A stretch of DNA of 64,000 nucleotides from positions 1,116,001 through 1,180,000 of the forward strand of contig NZ_JAPENY010000003.1 in assembly GCF_026341825.1 (NCBI RefSeq), read 5' to 3'. The position numbers were made by a program, and so were the translations under genes. Position 1 is the first letter of the stretch, and the number at the start of each line of letters is the position of its first letter. The stretch is from Streptomyces sp. NBC_00620. GTDB taxonomy: Bacteria; Actinomycetota; Actinomycetes; Streptomycetales; Streptomycetaceae. Under the pieces are notes generated by a model. That model made no database searches, was not told the DNA's origin, and was given only the letters and a program-made list of their open reading frames with translations. Positions 1 through 7,523 of this stretch are shown piece after piece.

Positions 1-2235
1 GGGCTGCCCGGCCGGATGCTGCCCATCGCTGCCTGGGAGTCGCCGGACTGGCGGAGCGTCACGCCGGTGGACGGTGCGCCGCCGCTGGAGGCGCTGAGCC
101 CGGGCGACCGGATCGGACGGCAGCGGCTCACGGCCTTCGCCCGGCGCCGGGCCGAACGCCTCGCGCCGTTCCTGTCGGACGTACGGCGGCTGTTCGAGGA
201 CGAGCGGGCGCCCACCCTGGTGATGGTCGAGGAGGGTGCGGAGGAAGTCGCCCTGTGGGTCGCCCTGGCCTGTGCGGCGCTGCCGCCCGCCTACGCGCCG
301 ACGCTGACCTTCACCACGTACACCCGTCGCCCCTACCTCGCCGAACAGCAGATCGTGGGGGTGCTCGCGGACGCCGAATTCGGGTACGCCTCTGCCGACC
401 TGGGCCACCAGTTCCGCTTCCACCACTGCCTCGGCGGCACGTCGAGCGAGCCCCGCACCGCGCCCTGGGCGGAGGTGGCCGCCCGCGTCTGGCTGGCAGG
501 CCGGCCCGACCTCCTGATGCGGGCGGCGGTCGACGCGCCCTTCGACGCGGAGGTACTGGCCTCCTACGCGCTGTACGAGGGCATCCCCCTGGAGTCGACC
601 GGCCGGGCCGCCGGCACCACCTGGGCCCTGCGCCACGCGGACCAGCGGGACGAGACCTTCTGGCAGCGTTTCCTGGAGACCCTGCTCGCCGAGGACGCCG
701 ACAGCACCGGCACCGACGCGCTGCCCGGGCTGCTGGACGCCCTCGCTGCCCGGTGGCCGCCCGAGGTCACCGAAACCCTGGCGCGCGGCACGGTGCGCGC
801 CGTGATCGACGGCCGGGGCGCGGTGCCCGGCAGTCTCCGCTCGGCGCTGACCCCGGATGCCTGTTTCGAGCTGGCCCGGGAGCTGGGTCCTCGGCTCACC
901 GTCCTGCTCGCCGATCCGGACGTGTCGACCGAGCGGCTCCTCACCCTGCTGAGTCTGGGTGAAACGCTGGCCACCGACCTCGTCGGACACCCGCCGCCGG
1001 CCGCGCCGGGGGTGCGGCTGGCCGACCATCTGCTGGCGCGCGCCGCGGACGGCTCCCCCGGTTCCGGCCCGTCCGCCCGCGAAGTGGCGGCCGCGGTGTC
1101 CGGGCCCGGGTCGCGGGGAGTGCGCGGCGCCCTGCTCGACCGCCTCAACGACGTGGCCCTGTCCGGCGACCCGATCCCGGTGGTTCCCGTACTGGCCGGC
1201 CTGGACGCCACGCTGGACCCGGCCGAGCTGGCCGACTATCCCCATCTGCGCGCGGTCGCGGCCGCCGGACGCGGGACGCGGGATCCCGACAGCGGACTGC
1301 GGATGATGAACCGGCTGATCCGGGAGGCCAAGTGGCAGGAAGCCGCCGATCCGTCCGTCCTGCGGACCGCCTTCCTGCTGACCTGGCCCGGGCGGCGGCC
1401 GTCGATGGACGACGCGCTGATGCTCCTTGCCCAGACCCCGCCGGATCTGCTGACGGCCAGTGGTCTCGATCACCAGCTGGCCCGCACCGCGCTCGCCGCC
1501 GACGCCGCCGACCCGGACGCCCCCGAGGTGGCCCGGGCCCTGCTGTCCGCCCTGCCGCCGGGCCTCGGGCTGGCCGAACCGCGTGTGCGTGACGGACTGA
1601 ACCTGCTGCTGCACGCCGAGGACATCCGCACCGGCCAGGCCGAGCGCGGCTTCACCTCGTACGCCATCGCGCTGCGCGACCGGGCCCGCCCGCTGGACGA
1701 CAGCCTGGAACGCAGGCTGGCCCGCGGTCTGGTGGCCCGCATCCTCAGCGGCGCCGCCCCCGAGGCCAGGGTCCGCGCCGGCGTGGCCGGGATGCTGCTC
1801 AAGGACGAGCTGGAGCAACTCGTGCGCTACGGCGACGAGGGTCTGATGGACACCTACGAGGCAGAGGCCCGGAGTTCGGTGACCCTTGACCGGCTGCAGC
1901 GCGACCCGTGCCACCTGGCGGCCCTGTTCATCGCGTGGAACAGCTTCGGCGACTTCAACCCGGCCTGGGACCGCGTCCGGCTCCGCCTGCTCGACCAGTT
2001 CCTGAAACCGGCCGTACGCAGACTGCCGGAACCCCATCTGTCAGCGGCCGAGTCGGAGCTGGCCGAGGTGAGCGGCACCTGGGCCGACCGGTGGCGGGAC
2101 TGGTACCGGCCGGGCCTGGCCCGCCGCTGGGGGCGCCGGCGCGGGTCCGGAGCCGGCGGCGCCCGCCCGTCGAAGAGCTGGCGGGACGCGGGCCCCGGCA
2201 CGGTGGAGACGCAACCGGGAGCGGAGGAACGCTGA
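1..2235 (+). CDS. GTPase-associated protein 1 (GAP1-type), 5' truncated by window edge
   Basis: This is a large soluble protein with no catalytic motif that I can recognise. The reading frame is open from base 1, and the first ATG (base 16) falls inside what looks like a domain, so the true start lies outside the window. The visible 739 residues are mostly helical and Leu/Ala/Asp rich, as expected for the middle and C-terminal parts of GAP1 proteins, which are known as partners of TRAFAC GTPases in actinobacterial conflict-type operons. The stop codon overlaps the start of the GTPase gene (TGATG), which implies translational coupling. The assignment rests on overall look and on the neighbours (GTPase, VWA, PP2C, kinase); a diverged helical-repeat scaffold is the alternative. 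Confidence 0.6.
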   Translation, partial: GLPGRMLPIAAWESPDWRSVTPVDGAPPLEALSPGDRIGRQRLTAFARRRAERLAPFLSDVRRLFEDERAPTLVMVEEGAEEVALWVALACAALPPAYAPTLTFTTYTRRPYLAEQQIVGVLADAEFGYASADLGHQFRFHHCLGGTSSEPRTAPWAEVAARVWLAGRPDLLMRAAVDAPFDAEVLASYALYEGIPLESTGRAAGTTWALRHADQRDETFWQRFLETLLAEDADSTGTDALPGLLDALAARWPPEVTETLARGTVRAVIDGRGAVPGSLRSALTPDACFELARELGPRLTVLLADPDVSTERLLTLLSLGETLATDLVGHPPPAAPGVRLADHLLARAADGSPGSGPSAREVAAAVSGPGSRGVRGALLDRLNDVALSGDPIPVVPVLAGLDATLDPAELADYPHLRAVAAAGRGTRDPDSGLRMMNRLIREAKWQEAADPSVLRTAFLLTWPGRRPSMDDALMLLAQTPPDLLTASGLDHQLARTALAADAADPDAPEVARALLSALPPGLGLAEPRVRDGLNLLLHAEDIRTGQAERGFTSYAIALRDRARPLDDSLERRLARGLVARILSGAAPEARVRAGVAGMLLKDELEQLVRYGDEGLMDTYEAEARSSVTLDRLQRDPCHLAALFIAWNSFGDFNPAWDRVRLRLLDQFLKPAVRRLPEPHLSAAESELAEVSGTWADRWRDWYRPGLARRWGRRRGSGAGGARPSKSWRDAGPGTVETQPGAEER

Positions 2236-3878
2236 TGTCGCCGAGCGATCTCTTCTCCGGCTCCCCGTGGGTGTCGGCCCTCGTCGTCCTGCTCTTCATA
2301 CAGTCGCCGGTCATCGTCTGGAACCTGCTGCGTTCCGCTCCCGTCGCGTACGCGCGGTTCGTCAGGGAGACCGGCAAGAGCCTGGGTCCGTGGCGGCCCG
2401 GAACCTATGACGCCCGGGTGCGGCCGCCCGGCGGAACCGAACCCGCCTACCGGGCCTATTGGGCACAGCAGGCGTGGACGGACGCCGTCAGCGCCACGGC
2501 GGTGGGCGCGACCGACATCTGGCGGCGCGTGGTGGACGTATGGATGAAGGACCGGGTCCGCTCGATGTGGAACCTGTACCGGAAACCGTACGGAAGGCGG
2601 GAGACGTGGGAGGTGCTCTTCCTGCGGTTCTTCAGCGTCGGCGTCGCCCTGGGCGCGCTCCTCGGCAGCCTCGCCGCCGCCGCGACCGCCGCCGCCACGA
2701 CGCTGGTGTTCGGGGTGCTGCTCGGCGCCGGCTGTGCCGCACTGGTCCTGGCCGCCCTGTGCCTGCGCGGCATCGACTCGGGCCGGCTGGTCGTGGGACG
2801 GATCCGGATGAAGTGCCCCCACCCGGGGTGCTATCACTCGGTGGCGCTCCCCGTGTACCGGTGTCCCGGCTGCCGCCATCCGCACCGTTCGCTGCGGCCC
2901 GGCCGCTACGGCGTCCTGCGCCGCGTCTGCGAATGCGGCCAGGTGCTCCGTACCAGCTTCCTCACCGGGCGGCACCGGCTCGACGCCGAGTGCCCCGAGT
3001 GCTCCCTCCCGCTCCCGGACGGCCTCGGCTCAGCCCGGCTCGTTCATGTGCCGCTGATCGGCGGCACGTCCTCGGGCAAGTCGATGCTGCTGCAGGCGAT
3101 GGTCGCCGGGCTGCTCGCGCGGATGAACGGCGGGGAGCTCTCGGTCCGGTTCGCCCGGGACGCGGACCGCCGCGAGTACGAACGCGACGCGGCCCAGCTG
3201 GCGTCCGGCGGGGGCATCGGCAAGACGACGGCCGTCCAGCCGACCGCGGTCATGCTGTACGTCGGGAAGCGCTACCGCAAGCGGCTGCTGTACCTGTACG
3301 ACCCACGGGGCGAGAACCTCGAATCCCACGAGCGGCTGCGCGAGCAGGAGTATCTCGCCCATGCCGACGCCCTCGTGCTGGTCGTGGACGCGCTGGCCGA
3401 CCCTTCGGTCTACGACGGGCTGCCTCCCGACGAACGGACGCGGGCCGATCTGGCCTCCCCTTCGGCGGAGAGCCCGATGCACACCTACGAACGGCTTTCC
3501 GGTGAACTGGCCGCCATGTCGGGACGCCGCCGGCAGACTCCGGTGGCGGTCGTGGTGACCAAGAAGGACGTGCTCCACCGACTGGACTCACTGCCGACAC
3601 TGACCGACGGCGTCGACGGCTGGCTGCGGGCGGTGGGGCTGGAGAATCTGGTGCGCGGCCTCGAACACGACTTCGGGGCCTGCCGGTTCACCGCGCTGAG
3701 TGCGCAGGACGCCGTCGGCACACAGCCCCACCCGGCCGAACGGCGGCATGCGGCGGAGCCGGTCCTGTGGCTTCTGCGCCGGACCGGACTGCGGATCAAG
3801 AAGGCGCGTCCGGCGGTTGCCTCCGGTCGGATTCCGCCACGGCCGACGACGGATCCGGGTGTTGCCGAAAGCTCCTGA
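2235..3878 (+). CDS. Membrane-anchored TRAFAC-type GTPase with zinc ribbons
   Basis: The start is the ATG that overlaps the upstream stop, giving 547 residues. An N-terminal membrane helix (about 12-29) and a hydrophobic hairpin (about 131-178) precede a Cys-rich region (about 193-262) with several CxxC pairs, probably two zinc ribbons. The nucleotide-binding part follows: P-loop GGTSSGKS near residue 277, a DPRG switch-like motif near 356 and a TKKD base-recognition motif near 442. The protein probably sits on the inner face of the membrane and acts as the NTP-driven switch of the operon together with the GAP1 protein. Its substrate or effector is not visible from sequence. Confidence 0.75.
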   Translation: MSPSDLFSGSPWVSALVVLLFIQSPVIVWNLLRSAPVAYARFVRETGKSLGPWRPGTYDARVRPPGGTEPAYRAYWAQQAWTDAVSATAVGATDIWRRVVDVWMKDRVRSMWNLYRKPYGRRETWEVLFLRFFSVGVALGALLGSLAAAATAAATTLVFGVLLGAGCAALVLAALCLRGIDSGRLVVGRIRMKCPHPGCYHSVALPVYRCPGCRHPHRSLRPGRYGVLRRVCECGQVLRTSFLTGRHRLDAECPECSLPLPDGLGSARLVHVPLIGGTSSGKSMLLQAMVAGLLARMNGGELSVRFARDADRREYERDAAQLASGGGIGKTTAVQPTAVMLYVGKRYRKRLLYLYDPRGENLESHERLREQEYLAHADALVLVVDALADPSVYDGLPPDERTRADLASPSAESPMHTYERLSGELAAMSGRRRQTPVAVVVTKKDVLHRLDSLPTLTDGVDGWLRAVGLENLVRGLEHDFGACRFTALSAQDAVGTQPHPAERRHAAEPVLWLLRRTGLRIKKARPAVASGRIPPRPTTDPGVAESS

Positions 3879-3952
3879 CGGCAGCTCAGAGCCACGAGTA
3901 TCTTCGATGAGGCAGCCCGGAAATGGGCGAGTCTGCGGAGGGGGAGCCGGAG

Positions 3953-4078
3953 ATGACGCAATTGCCCACCCACGTGTGCCGGCAGCGCCGCGTGATTCTC
4001 GGGATGTTCGCGGTGTCGGTGGCTGCCGTCCTGCTGCTCCCCCTGGGCGCCCTGGTCCTCGCTCTCACGAACGGATAG
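3953..4078 (+). CDS. 41-residue single-pass membrane peptide
   Basis: This short gene lies between the GTPase and VWA genes. ATG 3953 has a GGAG-type ribosome site just upstream; an in-frame ATG at 3923 would add 10 acidic residues. The product has a basic N-terminus (CRQRRVI) followed by one hydrophobic helix of about 23 residues, so it should be an inner-membrane peptide. Its position inside a co-directional operon of membrane signalling genes suggests it is a partner or anchor for the GTPase or the VWA protein. No family is recognised. Confidence 0.5.
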   Translation: MTQLPTHVCRQRRVILGMFAVSVAAVLLLPLGALVLALTNG

Positions 4079-4140
4079 CCGATCGGGCGGACAGCGCGCA
4101 TCGGGCGGATGGCCGATCAGGCGGACAGCCGATCAGACTG
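4073..4140. repeat. Tandem repeat spanning the stop codon of the 41-residue gene
   Basis: Units related to GCCGATCGGGCGGACA begin at 4078, 4094, 4112 and 4128 (16-18 bp each). The 22-mer beginning at 4073, which includes the TAG stop, recurs at 4107 with two changes. The array fills the whole gap up to the ribosome site of the next gene. Confidence 0.75.
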
Positions 4141-4153
4141 AGGGGGACGAACC

Positions 4154-4858
4154 GTGAGCGATATCCCAGGCGGAGCGATGGCCAGCCGTCCGGTCCATTT
4201 CTTCTGGATACTGGACACCTCGTATTCCATGGGGGTCAACGGAAAGATCGGCGCGCTCAACTTCGCCATCAAGGAGGCCCTGCCCGAGATGCGGGCGGTG
4301 GCCAAGGACAATCCGGCGGCCTCGCTGATGGTGCGGGCCCTCACCTTCTCCACCAGCGCGCGCTGGCAGCAGCCGACCTCCACACCGGTCGACGACTTCC
4401 ACTGGCAGGACGTCCAGCCGGACGGCATCACCAATCTCGGCGAGGCCTTGAAGCTGGTGGCCCGTGAGCTGGAGATGCCGCCCATGCCGGAGCGGGCCCT
4501 GAAGCCCGTCCTCGCGCTGGTCTCGGACGGGCAGCCCACCGACGACTGGCGCTCCGGTCTCAGAGCGGTCGACGCGACGCCCTGGGGCAAGCGCGCGGTG
4601 CGGGTCTCGATCGGCATCGGCGAGGACGTCGACCGGGCCATGCTCAAGGAGTTCCTCGCCAACCCGGAGCTGGAGCCGTTCGACGCCAACAGCCCCAAGC
4701 AGCTGGCCGCCGCCATCCGCTGGGCCTCGACGGTGGCCGTCAAGGCGGCCTCAACCCCGGTCGCGGCCGCGGCCGACAACAAGACGCTGGGCGGCGGGTA
4801 CGCGCCCTACGCCCCGCCCACCGTGACGACGGCCGACGACGATGACGACGTGTGGTGA
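4154..4858 (+). CDS. VWA-domain (TerY-like) protein
   Basis: This 234-residue protein consists of one von Willebrand A domain. The metal-ion-dependent adhesion site is complete: DTSYS at residues 21-25, a TNLG threonine and a SDGQPTDD aspartate loop. TerY-like VWA proteins act in the cytoplasm as adaptors in tellurite/stress and conflict operons together with PP2C phosphatases and kinases, exactly as arranged here. The GTG start follows a GGGGGA ribosome site. The C-terminal tail ends in a run of Asp residues, and its stop overlaps the phosphatase start. Confidence 0.85.
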   Translation: MSDIPGGAMASRPVHFFWILDTSYSMGVNGKIGALNFAIKEALPEMRAVAKDNPAASLMVRALTFSTSARWQQPTSTPVDDFHWQDVQPDGITNLGEALKLVARELEMPPMPERALKPVLALVSDGQPTDDWRSGLRAVDATPWGKRAVRVSIGIGEDVDRAMLKEFLANPELEPFDANSPKQLAAAIRWASTVAVKAASTPVAAAADNKTLGGGYAPYAPPTVTTADDDDDVW

Positions 4859-5805
4859 CCGTGCCCGGCGCGGCTGAAGCGACCGGCTTGTCCTCGGGTG
4901 ACCACTGGCGGATCCTCTGCGAACACGTGATGGGCCCGCACAAGAAGAACTACCAGGACTGCGTGTACGCCGACCTGGTCCCCGGCCAGGACGCCGCGGT
5001 GCTGGCGGTCGCCGACGGACACGGCTCGGCCGCCCATGCCCACAGCGATGTGGGCGCCCGCTACGCGGTGGAGATCTTCGGCCGGCTGGGCAAGGAGTTC
5101 GCGGAACGCGCCCTCGGCTCACTGCCCCTGCCCCGGCTCAAGGCCGACGCCCGGGACCGGATGCCCCGCGAGCTGGTCCGGTGCTGGCAGGACGAGGTCC
5201 TGGAGCACGCCCGCCGCAACGCCACCGGGCCGGGCCCTGCGCCGCCCGCCCCGGAAGGTGTGCGGCAACAGGATCTGGTGCCGTACGGGACGACGCTCAT
5301 CGGTGCCGTCATCACCCCGGGACTCCTGGTGGGCTGGCAGCTCGGGGACGGCGAGCTGGCGATGGTCGACCCGCGGGGGAAGATCCGGCTGCCGCTCGAT
5401 TCCGGCCGGCCGGAACTGGGCGACGAGACGGACTCGTTGTGCAGCCGGCAGGCATGGGACCTGATGCGGGTGCACTGGTCCCCGATCACCGCCGCGGACA
5501 GTTCGCCCGCGCTGGTGCTGCTGTCGACGGACGGGCTCTCCAAGAGCTTCGTGGACCGCCAGGGCTACCAGGACTTCGTCCGGGGCACCTATGAACGGCT
5601 GCGGGAGCAGGGCCCCTCGGCGGTCGCGGACGATCTGCCCAAGTGGCTGGCCCAGGCGGCGAAATACTCGGGCGACGACACGACGGTGGCCGCGGCCTGG
5701 CGGGCCGCAGCGAGCCCGGGCGGCACCGCGGCAAGCCCGAGCGCCACTGCGGCGAGCCCCAGCGGCACCGCGGCGAGCACCTGGACCGGTACGGAGGAAG
5801 AATGA
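4855..5805 (+). CDS. PP2C-family serine/threonine phosphatase
   Basis: The metal-binding motifs of PP2C enzymes are present: DGHG at residues 54-57, GDGE in the middle, STDGL further on and GDDTT near the C-terminus. It should remove phosphate from Ser/Thr in the cytoplasm and oppose the kinase encoded next. GTG 4855 overlaps the VWA stop; GTG 4852 is also possible. The C-terminal 30 residues are a low-complexity tail of three 7-residue TAASPSG-like repeats (DNA about 5708-5780, 21-bp period), probably a flexible linker. The stop overlaps the kinase start (ATGA). Confidence 0.88.
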   Translation: MTVPGAAEATGLSSGDHWRILCEHVMGPHKKNYQDCVYADLVPGQDAAVLAVADGHGSAAHAHSDVGARYAVEIFGRLGKEFAERALGSLPLPRLKADARDRMPRELVRCWQDEVLEHARRNATGPGPAPPAPEGVRQQDLVPYGTTLIGAVITPGLLVGWQLGDGELAMVDPRGKIRLPLDSGRPELGDETDSLCSRQAWDLMRVHWSPITAADSSPALVLLSTDGLSKSFVDRQGYQDFVRGTYERLREQGPSAVADDLPKWLAQAAKYSGDDTTVAAAWRAAASPGGTAASPSATAASPSGTAASTWTGTEEE

Positions 5806-7139
5806 CGAACGGCATGCTCCCCACTGGCACCACGCTCACCGACGAGGACGGCGCGGGCGTCATGATCGTCGGTCTCCTGGGATCCGGGGGCCAGGGAGAG
5901 GTCTACCGGGTGCGCACCCCCGCCGGGGAGCGTGCCCTGAAGTGGTACTACCCCGGCTGCGCCACCGATCAGCAACTGCAGATCGTGGAGGATCTGGTGG
6001 GCCGCGGCTTCACCGACGAGCGGTTCCTCTGGCCCCAGCAGGTCGTATCGGACAACGCCGGGGGCTTCGGCTACCTGATGGACCTGCGCCCGGACCGCTT
6101 CCGGGGCCTGCCGGAGCTCTTCCGCCGCCAAGTGAGCGTCCATTACCAGGAGTTGGTGACCGCCGGGATCCACATGGTGGAGGCGTACAAGGCCCTGCAC
6201 TCCAGAGGCGTCGCCTACCGCGACATCTCCTGGGGCAACATCTTCTTCGACCCGGCCACCGGGGACGTACTGGTCTGCGACAACGACAACGCGGTGGTGG
6301 AGGGGGCCGTCTCGGGCATCGCAGGCACGATGGAGTTCATGGCCCCGGAGCTGGTACGCGGCGACGACGGCGCGACGCCCAGCACCCAGACGGACCTGCA
6401 CTCCCTGGCCGTACTTCTCTTCATGCTGCTGATGAACCATCACCCTCTCAAGGGCGTCGCGGAGTTGCGGATCCGCTGTCTGGACGAGGCCGCCGAGAAG
6501 AAGCTGTACGGCACGAACCCGGTGTTCGTCTTCGATCCCGCCGATCAGTCCAACCGCCCCGACGCACACGAGCAGACCACCGTGCTGGCGACCTGGGGCG
6601 CCGCGCCTCCCGCGCTGCAGGATCTGTTCGTGCACAGTTTCACGGAGGGGCTCAGGGAGCCGTCCCGGCGAGTGCGCGAGTCGCAGTGGCGGGAGACGCT
6701 GAGCAAGATCCGCGACACCATCGTGATCTGCTCCGACTGCGGCCGGCAGAACATGACCGAGCCCGACTCCCAGACCGGCCCCTCCTGTTGGAGCTGCGGA
6801 AAGACCCTGGTCATGCCCGCCTGGCTGGTGGTCACCACCGCGCATCCGCGCACCGTCCGCACGGTTCGGCTCGGCCGGGACGCCCGGCTCTACGGCCATC
6901 ATCTGGAGGCCGAGCCCAAGCGCCACGACTACTCCCCCGGCGCGGTCATCGCGGAACTGTCGGAGAACCCCAAGCGCCCCGGCCAGTTCGGGCTGACCAA
7001 CCGCTCCCAGGAGACCTGGCACGCCCGCCGTACGGACGGCACGGCGCACGAGGTCGAACCCGGCCGCTCGGTCTCGCTGCGGCCGGGGCTCGGGGTGGAT
7101 CTGGGCGGCGGGGCGGAGGCCGTGGTGCACTCGTCCTGA
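5802..7139 (+). CDS. Atypical protein kinase with C-terminal zinc ribbon
   Basis: The protein has 445 residues. The kinase fold shows a glycine loop (GSGGQGEVY, 27-35), a lysine in ALKWY (47), a catalytic loop YRDISWGN (139-146) in place of HRDLKPEN, a DND (160-162) in place of DFG, and an APE motif (181-183). The catalytic Asp and Asn are kept, so activity is likely. A CxxC...CxxC zinc ribbon follows (about residues 309-328) and then a beta-rich tail. It pairs with the PP2C upstream as a phosphorylation switch for the VWA/GTPase module. Confidence 0.82.
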   Translation: MTNGMLPTGTTLTDEDGAGVMIVGLLGSGGQGEVYRVRTPAGERALKWYYPGCATDQQLQIVEDLVGRGFTDERFLWPQQVVSDNAGGFGYLMDLRPDRFRGLPELFRRQVSVHYQELVTAGIHMVEAYKALHSRGVAYRDISWGNIFFDPATGDVLVCDNDNAVVEGAVSGIAGTMEFMAPELVRGDDGATPSTQTDLHSLAVLLFMLLMNHHPLKGVAELRIRCLDEAAEKKLYGTNPVFVFDPADQSNRPDAHEQTTVLATWGAAPPALQDLFVHSFTEGLREPSRRVRESQWRETLSKIRDTIVICSDCGRQNMTEPDSQTGPSCWSCGKTLVMPAWLVVTTAHPRTVRTVRLGRDARLYGHHLEAEPKRHDYSPGAVIAELSENPKRPGQFGLTNRSQETWHARRTDGTAHEVEPGRSVSLRPGLGVDLGGGAEAVVHSS

Positions 7140-7171
7140 ACCGGTGGCCCGTCGGCTTGTGTCGGGTCCGG

Positions 7172-7498
7172 TCAGCCGCCGAGGGCGCGCATGATGCCCT
7201 CGGAAAGGACCAGCGCGCTGCTGCCGGTGCCGACCCCCAGGCTCACGGTGTTGAGCCAGGCCCGGATCCGGCCGTGGTCGGGCGGTTCGTTGCTCGCCTC
7301 GGCGCGGGCCAGTTCGGCGCGTACCGCTTCGGCCTCGGGCGGTGCCGACGGGCCGAGTTCGCGGACGAGGTCGGTGGCCAGCCGCAGCGCTTCGGCGGTC
7401 GAAGTCCCGCTGTTGTAGACGGTGTTGTGCTGGACGGTGTGGTCACCCGCCTGGACGGGGCCGCTGATGGGACCGTTGAAGTTGAAGTTGCTGCTCAT
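7172..7498 (-). CDS. 108-residue protein with N-terminal amyloid-like signalling motif
   Basis: Residues 6-20 read NFNGPISGPVQAGDH, a Gly/Pro/Gln/Asn-rich motif of the general style of bacterial amyloid signalling sequences that link NLR-like receptors to effectors. The rest is a helical region (about 31-75) and a mildly hydrophobic C-terminal segment (about 85-105) that might touch membranes. It is the second gene of a two-gene unit, 25 bases after a gene whose product carries a near-copy of the motif at its other end. It converges on the kinase gene with a 32-base gap. Function unknown; an effector role is inference. Confidence 0.6.
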   Translation of the reverse strand: MSSNFNFNGPISGPVQAGDHTVQHNTVYNSGTSTAEALRLATDLVRELGPSAPPEAEAVRAELARAEASNEPPDHGRIRAWLNTVSLGVGTGSSALVLSEGIMRALGG

Positions 7499-7523
7499 GG
7501 GTGCTGCCTCCTCGGGGAGTTGC

